The notes under the pieces were generated by a model. That model had not been told where the DNA came from. It worked only from the letters and a program-made list of their open reading frames with translations, and did no database searches. A stretch of DNA of 64,000 nucleotides from Parasponia andersonii (lineage: Eukaryota; Streptophyta; Magnoliopsida; Rosales; Cannabaceae), in the NCBI GenBank assembly GCA_002914805.1, contig JXTB01000013.1, forward strand, positions 996,352 to 1,060,351. The letters are read 5' to 3'. The position numbers and the translations under genes are program-made. Positions 49,908 to 60,740 of this stretch are shown here, piece after piece. How positions within the stretch are numbered: the first letter of the stretch is position 1; every line of letters begins with the position of its first letter.

Positions 49908-52900
49908 ATGGCTACTAGAAGTTTAACATCTCTTCAAATTCCACCACTTCAAGGTAATAACTTTGATAATTAGACTATCAAAATGAAAGTCCTCCTTGGA
50001 GCACATTATGTTTGGGAAATAGTAGAGAAAAGCTACGAAGAGCCAAGAGATGAGGTAATACTATTTTTAACACAAAAATATAGTTTAAAAGATTCAAGAA
50101 AGAAAGAAAAAAAAACTCTCTTCCTCATCTTCTTCCTCATCTACCAGGCCTTAGATGACGACGAATTTGAGAAAATCTCAAATGCAACATCCGCTAAGGA
50201 AGCATGGGAGAAACTTCAAATTTTATATATGTGAGAAGAAAAGGTCAAAAAGGTCCACCTTTAAACTCTAAGAGGAGAGTTTGATTTATTACACATGATA
50301 GAGACTGAATTAGTTTCTGCCTACTTTTCTAGAGTTTTAATCATTTCGAATCGAATGAAGCGAAATGGTGAGAAACTTGAAAATGTTACAATCATGGAAA
50401 AGATTCTTCGATCGTTAGACCCAAAGTTCGAGAATATTATTACTATCATCGAAGAAACTAAAGATTTGGAAGCCATAATGATAGAACAACTCTTAGGTTC
50501 TTTACAAGCTCCTGAGGAAAAGAATAAGAAGAAGCCAAATTTTAAGGAGCAACTTCTCAAGACATAACTTACAGAGAAAGAAGATAGCCAATGTAGCAAA
50601 AGAAGTCAACGTGGTCGTGGTAGAGGACAAGCCTGAGGACAAGGATGTGGTACAAGTCGAGGTCGTGGATGAGGTTGGAATTCCAACAACCACAATTATC
50701 ATATCAATAATTTTGAAAGAGGAGAAAGCTCTACAAGAGGTCGTGGTAGAGGTCGAATAAACTCAAGGCTTGAGAAGTCTCAAGTTGAATGTTTCAATTG
50801 TCACAAGTTTGGGCATTATGCTAGAGAGTGTAGAGCACCAAATAGCAGAATTGAAGAGAAAGTCAATTACGTTGAAAAGAAAAGGGAAGAAAATGACACC
50901 GTGCTACTAGCATATAAAGACAACAACGGAGGATAAGACAACACATGGTATCTTAACACTAGTGCTAGCAATCATATGTATGGGCATCGATCAATGTTTA
51001 TAGAGCTTGATGAATCAATCAGTGGGAGTATTTCTTTTGGTGATGATTCAAAAGTAGCGATAAAAAGAAAAGGTAAAATTCTTATCCGTTTAAAAAATGG
51101 GGGGCATCAATTTATTTCAAATGTTTATTATATACCCACAATAAAAACAAAAATCTTGAGTTTGGGACAACTCTTAGAGAAAGGCTATAATATTCACTTA
51201 AAAGATTATAGTCTTTCTATAAGAAATAACAACATGAACTTGATTGCCAAGGTGCCTATGTCAAGAAATAGAATGTTCTTATTGAACATTCAAAATGATA
51301 TGGCAAAATGTCTGAAAGCATGTTACAATGATTCATCATGGCTATGGCATTATTCGGGCATCTCAACTTTGGAGGACTAGAGCTACTGTCGAAGAAAGAA
51401 ATAGTGAGAGGCTTGCCATGCATCAATTATCCTGATCAACTTTGTGAAGGATGCTTACTCGGGAAGCAATTCAGGAAAAGTTTTCCAAAAGAGTTGAATT
51501 CAAGAGCCCAGATGTGTGCAGTCCTATCAAACCAAGTTCTTTCGATAAGAGCAATTACTTCTTGCTCTTTATTGATGATTTCTCAAGAAAGACTTGGGTT
51601 TATTTCTTGTAGCAAAAATCAGAAGTCTTTGAAGCTTTCAAGAAGTTCAAGGCTGCTGTAGAAAAGGAAAGTAGTCTTCAGATCAAAGCCATGAGATCTG
51701 ATAGAGGAGGAAAATTCACTTCAAAAGAGTTCCAAGAATTCTGTGAAGCAAATGGAATTCGACGACCTTTAACTATTCTAAGATCCCCTCAACAAAATGG
51801 TGTGGCAGAAAGGAAGAATCGGACCATCCTCAACATAGCTCGAAGCATGCTGAAAAATAAGAGATTACCCAAAGAGTTCTGGGCAGAAGCTGTTACATGT
51901 GCAGTGTACTTGTCCAATCGATCTCTAACAAGAAGTGTGTGGGGGAAAGACACCATAAGAAGTATGGAGCGGAAGGAAGCCTGGGATCTCCCACTTAAGA
52001 GTCTTTGGAAGCATAGTCTATGTGCATGTGCCAGATAAACATAGAACCAAGCTTGATGATAAAAGCGAGAAGTTCATTTTCATCGGCTACGACACCAACT
52101 CTAAAGGATATAAGTTATACAATCTTAACAATAGAAAATTAATCATCAGCCGAGATGTAATATTCAATGAAGAAGGTGAATGGGACTTTGGTTCTCAAAC
52201 AAATGACTACAATTTCTTTCCACAATTTAAAGATATGGAAACACCAGTAGAGCAAGGAAGAGAAGTCCATCAGGAGGCTATTACTCTACCTTCCTCACCA
52301 ACATCATCCACTTATGAAGATTCACCTCCATCTTTCTTAACTGAGAGGCATAAAGAACATACAAGAAGTCTTGAAGATCTATATAAGGTGACTGATAGAC
52401 TCGAAAACCTCACTCTATTTTGCCTATTTGCTGATTGTGAACCGATGAACTTCCAAGAGGCTGTACAAGATGAAAAATGGAGGAATACGATGGATGTAGA
52501 AGTCAAAGCCATAGAGAAGAATAACACTTGGGAACTATCCACTCTTCCTAAAGGTCATAAAGCTATCGGTGTAAAATGGGTGTACTAGGTGAAGAAGAGT
52601 GCCAACAGAGAGGTAGAAAGATACAAAGCAAGGCTAGTCGCGAAAGGCTATAGTTAAAGAGCCGACATTGACTACGACAAGGTATTCGCTCCTATTGCAC
52701 GATTGGAAACTATAAGACTAATTATTTCTCTTGTTGCTCAGAAGAAATGGAAGATTTATCAAATGGATGTAAAGTCCGCATTTCTGAATGGAGTTCTTAA
52801 AGAAGAGGTCTATATCGAACAACCATTGGGTTATGAGATGAAAGGGTATAAAGATAAGGTTTTAAAGCTAAAAAAGGCTCTTTACGGTCTAAAGCAAGCA

Positions 52901-53718
52901 CCAAGAGCATGGAACAGCCAAATTGACAAATATTTCCAAGAGAATGGATTCATTAAGTGCCCTTATGAACATGCTCTCTATGTTAAGACTAAAGATAGAG
53001 ATATTTTGGTCGTATGCTTGTAGGTGGATGATCTCATATTCACTGGAAGTAATCCAAGGATGTTTGAAGAATTCAAGAGAGTAATAACACATGAGTTTGA
53101 AATGACAGACATTGGACTTATGGCATACTACCTCGGCATAGAGAACAAGCAAAAGGAAGAAGGCATCTTTATCTCCCAAGAAAGCTATACAAAGGAGATC
53201 CTGAAGAAGTTCAATATGGATGATTGCAAGCCGATAAGAACACCAGTGGAATACAGAATAAAATTATTCAAAGATGATGCAACAGAAAAGATGGATCCAA
53301 CACTCTTTAAGAGCCTTGTTGGATGCCTTCGGTACTTGATATGTACAAGGCCCGATATTCTCTATACAACTGGACTAGTGAGTTATTACATGAAAACTCC
53401 AACAACTACTCACTTCAAAGCTACAAAAAGAATTCTCCGTTACCTAAAAGTTATGATAAATCTTGGCTTGTTCTATTCAGTTTCTAATGATTACAAACTC
53501 GTTAGTTACAGTGATAGTGATTGGGCCAAAGATACTGATGATTGAAAAAACACAACTGGTTTTGTGTTTTTCATGGGAAAAACTGCCTTCACCTGGGTAT
53601 CGAAGAAACAACTGATTGTCACCCTTTCAATATGCGAAGCTGAGTATATAGGTACTACGTCATGTGTTAGTCATACAATCTAGCTAAGAAGGTTGTTGAA
53701 AGAGTTAAACTTGACTTG
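49908..53718 (+). pseudogene. Decayed Ty1/Copia gag-pol, element C
   Basis: Gag starts at ATG 49908 (MATRSLTSLQIPPLQGNNFD) with a stop at 49972-49974 in place of a tryptophan. An RGRGRG-rich region (50605-50760) and a zinc knuckle (CFNCHKFGHYAREC, from 50790) follow. The protease motif near 50955 reads NTSASNHM, so the catalytic aspartate is replaced. Integrase spans about 51300-52200, with a frameshift near 51355 (CEGCLLGKQ, RSDRGGKF, SPQQNGVAERKNR). RT follows from 52570 ([33 protein letters not shown]), with the YVDD tyrosine replaced by a stop (53021-53023). RNase H starts at about 53310 (CTRPDILYT, SDSDWA) and breaks off at about 53718 after a LNLTW motif. Several stops. Not functional. 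Confidence 0.9.
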
Positions 53719-53851
53719 GCGAGGGACAGCAGTGCGATGGTTGGTTAGATGGGAGAGAGCTTCGGCTCTTTGGGGATTCACGTGAGAAAAGAAAGAGAAA
53801 GGAGGAAAAGAAAAAGAAAAAGAGGAGAGAGTTGGTGTTTGCTCAATTAAG
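53719..53851 (+). other. AG-rich insert between Copia C and the SINE
   Basis: After the abrupt end of RNase H comes a purine-rich sequence (about 53780-53830, gaaagagaaaggagg). On the minus strand it is a pyrimidine-rich, leader-like tract. Probably part of an LTR, like the sequence beyond 54042. Confidence 0.35.
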
Positions 53852-53865
53852 GTAGAGATAAGGTG
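53852..53865 (+). repeat. Target-site duplication, left copy
   Basis: gtagagataaggtg, identical to 54029-54042. Confidence 0.92.
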
Positions 53866-54028
53866 TGCCAACTAGGGCTAGCTCAGTTGGTCCAAGGCTT
53901 GAGGGATGTGTGTGTGAGTTTGGAGGGACCATGGGTTCAAACCTTGGTAGAGTGTATTTGTGTTATTTTTCTTTAAATTTGTAGTAAATGGTGGTCATTA
54001 GTTAAGCCCCACTTTTTTTAAAAAAAAA
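53866..54028 (+). mobile_element. tRNA-derived SINE (163 bp)
   Basis: The 5' part reads like a tRNA: tagctcagttgg (53879-53890) is an RNA polymerase III A box, and ggttcaaacc (53934-53943) is a B box. The 3' end is a short T run followed by an A tail (54013-54028). Both sides are bordered by the same 14 bases (53852-53865, 54029-54042), the mark of LINE-assisted retroposition. It carries no protein gene. The insertion target is the LTR-like sequence next to the Copia fragment. The tRNA of origin is not determined. Confidence 0.88.
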
Positions 54029-54042
54029 GTAGAGATAAGGTG
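54029..54042 (+). repeat. Target-site duplication, right copy
   Basis: gtagagataaggtg, identical to 53852-53865. It is followed by aacatggg, the continuation of the pre-insertion sequence. Confidence 0.92.
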
Positions 54043-54080
54043 AACATGGGTCCTAAAAAAATTCGATCCCTTGTTTTATA

Positions 54081-54452
54081 GGTAAAATACCCAAAACACC
54101 CTTGAAGAAAGGTCTTTTGACCAGATTAAAAAAAATCAGATTATATAAACCCCTCTTCTCTCTTCTCTGTCTCGTCCCCCCTCTCAGAATCTCTCTCGCT
54201 CTCCCTGCTCTCTCTTTCGGCCGAAGACCGAAACCACTGCAAGTCACCATCCAAGCTCCATCCAGCCAAGTAGATCACTGGCGAGCCTCCCCCGCGCCAC
54301 CACGAGCTGGTCGCCAACCACCAAAGGCCGCCGGAGCAGCCACCGTCGCCGGAGAAGACAAATGGCCGTTTGAAGCTTTTCGTCACCGGCGAAGATTCTG
54401 GCCACCATTCGACCCCCAACCGGTCCCGTTCGATTTGTCTCGACACAAGGTT
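54081..54452 (+). mobile_element. LTR 5' fragment, inverted relative to the Gypsy element
   Basis: Reads in plus orientation as the start of the LTR that is on the minus strand at 60616 down to about 60240. Shared words are ggtcttttgaccagatt, ttcggccgaagac and gccggagaagacaa. It holds a TATA-like gattatataaac (54138-54149). An open frame over it (proline and arginine-rich) has a counterpart in the other LTR copy but is LTR sequence, not a gene. Beyond 54452 the two copies diverge. Confidence 0.75.
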
Positions 54453-55200
54453 TCTATATGTTTTACCAATCCTAGAAAGACCAAGACACCGTCAAAGTTT
54501 GTCTTTATACATCCTTTAATGCATCTTTATGAAAATATAAACGTAAACTGTAATATTTTTTTTTAACGATAAAATCCTAAAATTTAATTAAAATAAAGTT
54601 GAAAATTTAAGTTTTTATTTTAAACCTAAGTGCAAAAATTTTGTGAAAATATGGACAAAAAAGGCAATTAAAAGGGACTTATTTGAGGTTTAAAAACCCA
54701 TTTTAGATCTGCTACTTGGCATAAGACTCCTCAAAACTTCCCAAATCCCTAATTCCTCTCTCTCTCTCTCTTTATCTCTCTTCCCACGACTCCTATCTCC
54801 CTCTCTTGTGCCCTCACTATGCCTCGTCATCAGGCTAACCAACAAATCCAATAGTTCCACAGTACTTTGAGCCATGTAGAGGGGAATCGAGACTATGAGC
54901 ACAACGGCCTTCACAAGCTTTGGTCGAGATTTTGGCCAATCTTTAGGGAAATTCGACTCCATCGCTTATAAGTATGTGCCTTCATCTTCGATTTTTGACT
55001 AGCCTCACTGTTTAACTTGCCCTTATTGGAATGTTGTTGTTTTTTGATAACTTTGAAGCTTTGGTCTAAATGGTGAGATTTTGGTCTAATTGTCTAAGCA
55101 TATTTTGGTTACCATTCAGATACGGCTTGACAAGTCTCAAGATCTATCTTGTTTTATATTCCAAGTCTTGGATTTCACTCTACAGTAGAATTGGGCAAGT
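54453..55200 (+). mobile_element. Second LTR-like fragment or Gypsy remnant
   Basis: 54620-54830 has the profile of another Gypsy LTR promoter (ttaaaaacccattttag, then aattcctctctctctctc). Downstream to 55200 no integrase or chromodomain could be read on either strand. The minus-strand frame 54690-54962 is antisense to this and has no family match. Confidence 0.4.
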
Positions 55201-56590
55201 TATATACCATCGTTATCCAATTTCGACACTTTGGATGTGGTGATGACTTCTATTTCGATAGTTGAGGCTCAGTCTGGAGAAGAGATGGTGAAATCACAAT
55301 GTTGCTCAGGTAAGCAACCCCTTCATTCTCGAAGTACTACAAGTTGTAATCACCAATCACAACTAAGTTCTTCCAGTCTTCGAACACTAGTGCAACTAGT
55401 ACACCACAAGGCTTCCTATTCAATGCATCGGCTACAATGTTAGCCTTACCCAGATGATACTGTAGGTCAAGTCATAATCCTCCATATATTCAACCCATCT
55501 CTACTGTCTCAAGTTCAAATCCTTCTGGGTAAAGAGATACTTCAAACTCTTATGATTGGAGAATGTGTTGAACTTCACACCATACAAGTAACATCGCCAA
55601 ATCTTTAAAGCAAAGATCCTGCTGCAAGTTCCAGATCATGGGTGGGATAGTTCCTTTCATGCGGCTTCAACTAACGAGAAGCATAAGCCACAACACGACC
55701 ATTCTACATCAAGACACATCCCAAACCCGTCTTTGAAGCATCAATATACACCATATAAGGCTCGTTACTGTCAGGAACAGTAAGAACAGGTGCAGTGGTT
55801 AAACTCTGCTTCAACCTGATAAAAGCTTCTTCACTTTCATGATCACAAATAAACTTGACGTTCTTCCTGGTCAACTTCGTCAAAGGCAAAGCAATTCTCG
55901 AGAAATCTTGTACAAAACGACGGTAGTAGCCTGCTAATCCAAGGAAACTACGTACCTCCATCACATTTCTTGGTCTTTCTTATTCTAGAACAGCTTCGAT
56001 CTTAGTGTGATCGACTGAAATACCTCTGTGAGAAATCAGATGACCTAAGAACTTCACTTCTGATATCCAATAGTCACACTTCGATTTCTTGGCATACAAC
56101 TGATGATCTCTCAGAGTCTTAAGTACTATCCCTAGATGTTCGCATGCTCTTCTCGAGTCTTGGAATACACTAGGATGTCATCGATGAACACATACACAAA
56201 ACAATCTAAAAACGGCCTGAAAACCCGATTCATGAGATCCATAAATAGTGCAGGGGTATTCGTCAAACCAAATGGCATCACCAGAAACTCAAAATGACCA
56301 TGTCGAGTTCTAAATGCTACCTTAGGTATATCATCCTCTCTTATCTTCAATTAATGATACCTGGATCTCAAGTCAATCTTAGAGAAGCACCTCGAACCAC
56401 TGAGTTGATCAAACAACTCATCTATCCTTGACAAAGGATACTTGTTCTTCACTGTCAACTGATTCAACTTCCGGTAATCCACACAAAGTCTCAACGAACC
56501 ATCAGCTTTCTTCACAAACAAAATAGGAGCACCCCAAGGAGAAGTGCTACTGCGAATGAAGCCTTTGGAAAGCAAATTGTCCAACTGTTC
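55200..56590 (-). pseudogene. Ty3/Gypsy reverse transcriptase-RNase H, decayed
   Basis: On the minus strand, RT begins near 56584: [29 protein letters not shown], then KIDLRSRYH with a stop at 56348-56350. It continues with [12 protein letters not shown], the catalytic [12 protein letters not shown] (about 56165-56200), and the RNase H linker SFLGLAGYYRRF (about 55925-55960). RNase H shows DASKTGLGCVLM (about 55704-55740) and later HLGKANIVADALNRK (about 55410-55455). Stops and frameshifts interrupt it. The similarity fades near 55200, where the integrase should begin. The style fits a Tekay/Del chromovirus. Confidence 0.88.
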
Positions 56591-56695
56591 TCTTCATTCT
56601 TCCATCTCAGCAGGTGCTATGCGATAGGCTCGAATAGAAACTAGCTGAGCTCCAGAAACTAATTCAATACAAAACTCGATCTCCCTATTAGGTGG

Positions 56696-57300
56696 TTACC
56701 CAAGTAAGTCTTCAGGAAATACCTCCGAATACTCACATACTACTGGAATCCATGGGTCTTGATCGTCTGTCCTCACCTCACCATCCATGGTAAACAAGTT
56801 CCCATAACACTCAAGTTTCTTTCTTCCACCCATGCACGCTTTCAGAACAGGACTAGGCTTCAACAGACTCATCCCAACTTGATAAACAATAGGATATCCA
56901 TCACTAGAAAAAAGAGTATCCTGCTTCGTACGACAGTCCACAACTGCTCGATATTTTGACAACCAATCCATACCGAGTATTACGTCATACTGTCTCATCG
57001 GTAACACAATCAAATCAGCAAGAAGCTTCCTATCACCAATCACAACCCGACAAGACTTACACATACTAGACACATCAGCCATTTCTCCCAAAGGTGTACC
57101 CAACGTCAATACATAATCCAAATCAGAAAATTCCAACCCCAACAGTTGAGCAAACTATAAGGATATGAATGAATGAGATGCACTAGTATCAAACAAAACA
57201 TGTGCCCAAGAGTGTGAAATAAGAATCATATCGTCAACAACACCTCGACTGGTGCGATCCTGAGTGTCGTCAGCTCCAGTAAAAGCATAGGCTTGGCCAG
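56696..57300 (-). pseudogene. Ty3/Gypsy protease region, decayed
   Basis: Minus-strand frames encode the aspartic protease between gag and RT. The active-site motif reads FDTSASHSF (about 57183-57212) where the family has DTGAS, so the glycine is replaced, and a stop follows shortly after (57155-57157). The open part has DVILGMDWLSKY (about 56950-56990), the second conserved motif. The linker to RT (YSEVFPEDL) ends at a stop at 56696-56698. Confidence 0.85.
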
Positions 57301-58441
57301 TCATCCTTTCCCTTTGTTACCGCTCCCCTGACCAGGTCGGCTGCTACTGGATCCTGAACCACTACTGCCATATCCACGCCCACCCTGACTCCCTGAGTTC
57401 TGAGGAGTCTGAAAGTTCTGAGTGTAACCCTGAGGGTGGTACTGATGCTGATAAGGCTGAGGGGAAGTAAAAGTTTGCGAAGCACTCTGTGACTGTTGCG
57501 GCCTTGTCTGAGTGTTCTGATAAGGAACAGAACCTGACTGGCTCCCCTGCGATTGAGAAAGAAGAGATTTCTGCAGACAGTTAGGACACTCCTTCTTCCG
57601 ATGACCCTGCTGGCCACAAACAAAATATCCTCTATATGGACTGTCTCTGCCACCCCCTGAAGAACCACTGCTGTTCGAGCTCTCACTATTCGGAGTACCC
57701 TGGGCTGACCACTGCCCCTGGTTCCTTCTGGTAGCTTTCCTATCATTACCTCTCCGCTGGTTCCTCCTGGAATCCAATCTTTCTTCGATGGCCTCTGCCC
57801 GCTGGGCAGCCACTGCAATCTTAGGAAAAGTACGGAAAGTCTGAGTACCAATCCTGTTGAAACTGTTCTGATTCAGATGACTCCTGAACTTGGCAACTCG
57901 GTACTTCTCACTCGTACCAGGTCCAAGAGCAACACTTGCCAACGCAGTGAACTCTATCAGGTACTCATTCACCGTTCTGTTACCATGAATCAACGTCTCA
58001 AATCGGTTCACAACTTCATCCTGTTAATCCTCATTGGCATACTAGGACTTGAAAATTTGCTCAAAGTTTTCCAAAGTCAGACCTACTACATCTTGCATCG
58101 ATTCCACTGTCTCCCACTAACAAATGACACTCCCCGTCAAATGGGTAATAGCAAACACAACCAAAAACTCAACTAGAGTACCAAGGGCCCAAAATTGCCT
58201 CTCCATCTCATGCAATTGTCGTGAGAGCTTCTGGTTTACTATCAAACTGCCCTAGTTAGAGACGCATGAACCGTTGGAGATGATCAGCCTGATCCAACTG
58301 TCGTTCCCTTGGAGCTGGAGGCTGAGAGTCTGGATTGCTCATCTGGACAAATGCTTGCTGCATTGCCTCAATCAGATGAGTGAAATCCAAATGAGGAGGT
58401 TCGATACCCGGCTGGTGCCTCAGAACTCTTCTAGGAGGCAT
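57301..58441 (-). pseudogene. Ty3/Gypsy gag, decayed
   Basis: Minus-strand gag starts at ATG 58441 (MPPRRVLRHQP) but stops at 58256-58258. The middle part lies in other frames. From 58011 an open frame runs to 57301 with the capsid end (EYLIEFTALAS), a serine/glutamine-rich tail, and a zinc knuckle YFVCGQQGHRKKEC (about 57588-57630). The first cysteine of that knuckle is tyrosine, so the finger is broken. The product would have formed the virus-like particle. Confidence 0.85.
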
Positions 58442-58552
58442 CCTTGCTAGTCTGAAACAATATGCCAAATTGTTTGTGAGATAATGATGCATGCTTGTCA
58501 TAAAAACAACTTCAATCTAGTTTAATGGTGATATGTCCTAGCAGTTAATCTT

Positions 58553-58570
58553 AAAGCTCCGATACCACAA
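58553..58570 (-). promoter_or_regulatory. Primer-binding site of the Gypsy element
   Basis: On the minus strand tggtatcggagc follows the LTR end by a few bases. It resembles the plant initiator-methionine tRNA primer site (tggtatcagagc) with one difference. Confidence 0.75.
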
Positions 58571-58574
58571 TTTC

Positions 58575-60616
58575 TGTTAGACCCAAAACCCGGGCCAATA
58601 GCATAAGGGGAATTTCACAAAAAAGGGAAATTCCATAATTTATTTGAAAAGTGTCTAAAAAGTTTTAGTTTTGTAAATAGTCCATTTTGATAAAGTATTT
58701 GGAATTTCATCCCGTGAACCTCTCCCAGAGTTCATATACACCATTAAACATAGACCGAATAATAATTAAAAAACGGAAAAATCAAATACAAGTCCAAGCA
58801 TCATCATCATCTACAACAATAAGTTAAATCCCAAAATAGCATACATAAGTTTACAGACTAAATAGAAAGTAGCAATTTTGGTTCAATGTTAATACAAAAC
58901 CCCAAACAGTTCAAACACCATAACAGTAGACTTCTAGCATTACCAAGAAATGAACTACAGTCAAGATGACCTCTTATTCCTCCTGAGTTCCAAGATCGCA
59001 CTGAACACTACCTGAGGAAGGGAAGAAGGGGGGTGAGCATACAATGCCCAGTAGGAAAATAGTTACCACAAAGAAAAACAGTTCAGTGATGGAAAACTCC
59101 TGCATGGTTAGTTCAAATCCAAAATATACATACGCATATATATATATAATCCAAACCGGGAGCCCATATATATAAAACAGAGTAATCAAAACCATCAATC
59201 CATATGCACATGACACAAATCAACCCATACTCATGAGCTCTCATCCTCTTATCTATGGAAACCTAGGATAATGACACTAAGTATACCTAACAGCCTACCT
59301 GATATCTAAGCCCATACCCGGAGGGGACACCCGTGTGTCGCTTACCAAACCTAGAGGGATAACCGAATTGCCTACACCTGCTAAATGGGGAGGTAATCAT
59401 AAGAACAAACCCCGCGTGAGTTGACAGACTTTCACTGACGGTGGGGCACGCAGTACCACACTGTAAAATCCACGATGCTAACACAGTGCTCATGTATGAT
59501 CCTATGACACGTTCAATCCAAAACTGACGTGTAAAAACTACTGTACTTTAGTTTTTCAGTAAAACATGCATAATAGGGTTTTATAGAAAAATGGGCAGTA
59601 TAACGGCCCTATTTTTGATATACCCAAAATAACTTGTACACAACAAATTCCCAATGCAGTACAGTATATATCGTACAACCAGATTCCATCACATATAATT
59701 CAAATCATTAAAAAACCCTTGTTCTTATATGCTACAGAAAATAAGTTTTAGCTCAAAAACGGTATAAAACGAAGGTAACTAAACCTCTACCTTACCGGAA
59801 TAGCGATACCATGCCATTGAGTCCTCAAGGTGTTGTTGACGATCGCCAGATGGTCGGGAACCAATTCCAAGCCCTCGATCGTCCTCTGGCAAAAAGTCAA
59901 CTTCTCACCGGAGCTTCAATTTCGTAAACGGACCTCTTCACTGAATTTCTAGCACCCAAAATAGCTAGGTTAGATATATAATTTGTCCAATTCTGGTTCG
60001 AGACCACACCGGACCGGTAGCAAGCAAAACGAGACAAAATCTCGACTGTCCGATCTCAATTTTCGTGTCTATCACCAAACAATAATATATATATATATAT
60101 CAAATTTCTTCATTTTCCGAGTACATTCCAAAAATGCGGTCAAAAACACAATCCAACGGCCGGATCAAAAACTACAACCATAAACTCGAAATGTCCAAAA
60201 ATAGCAACTTTCAATCCGGACAAAATAGGGTTGAGATATATATACCTTGACGATCCTTGCGATGAGACGAATCCAAGGGGACCGGTTGGGGGTCGAATGG
60301 TGGCTGGAATCTTCGCCGGTGACGAAAAGTTTCAAACGGCCATTTGTCTTCTCCGACGATGGCGGCTGCTCCGGCGGCCTTTGGTGGCTGGCGACTGGCT
60401 CGTGGTGGCGCGGGGGAGGCTCGCTGGCGATTTTCTTGGCCAGACGGAGCTTGGAAGGTGACTTGCGGTGGTTCCGGTCTTCGGCCGAAAAAGAGAGTAG
60501 GGAGAGCGAGAAGGGGGGGACGAGACAGAGGAGAGAGAGAGAGGGATTTATTTAATCTGATTTTTTTTAATCTGGTCAAAAGACCATTTTGCTCCTAAAA
60601 AATCTGGGTTTTTACA
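58575..60616 (-). mobile_element. 5' LTR of the Ty3/Gypsy element (2042 bp)
   Basis: Read on the minus strand it starts TGTAAAAACCCAG (60616) and ends GGGTCTAACA (58575), so it has TG...CA ends, and the primer-binding site follows. A TATA-like ttaaataaat lies at about 60546-60555, followed by a pyrimidine-rich leader. The GC-rich part at 60290-60490 contains frames that look protein-like but are repeated in the inverted LTR fragment at 54081. The distal half carries the landmarks used to recognise relic copies a-c. The insertion at 60616 cuts a MATE exon. Confidence 0.85.
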
Positions 60617-60740
60617 ATCATCACCTAAACAACCTGCAAGCGATACACCACCACCATCGGTGCCGCTATGAAGCTGTCCTTCTTTAGCTCCTCTTGATCC
60701 ATTTCTTCTCTTTGCCCTCTGCCAATAGCGCCTCTTCCAT
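60617..60740 (-). pseudogene. MATE transporter exon 1 fragment, cut by the Gypsy LTR
   Basis: On the minus strand an ATG at 60740 starts MEEALLAEGKEKKW, which parallels the start of the intact gene ([17 protein letters not shown]). After a small deletion and frameshift it continues EELKKDSFIAAPMVVV, matching [16 protein letters not shown], then meets an in-frame stop. It ends at the LTR edge in the codons that correspond to EMMAG. Residues beyond are absent. It is a dead paralogue of the gene at 22058-24649. Confidence 0.88.

Noticed and set aside
53879-53943. Possible free-standing tRNA gene
   Set aside because: A and B boxes are present, but the acceptor stem does not close, an A tail follows and target duplications flank it; it is a SINE.
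54102-54566. 154-codon proline/arginine-rich frame, with a counterpart at 60211-60579
   Set aside because: Both copies are LTR promoter/leader sequence of one Gypsy family; similarity reflects the LTR, not a protein gene.
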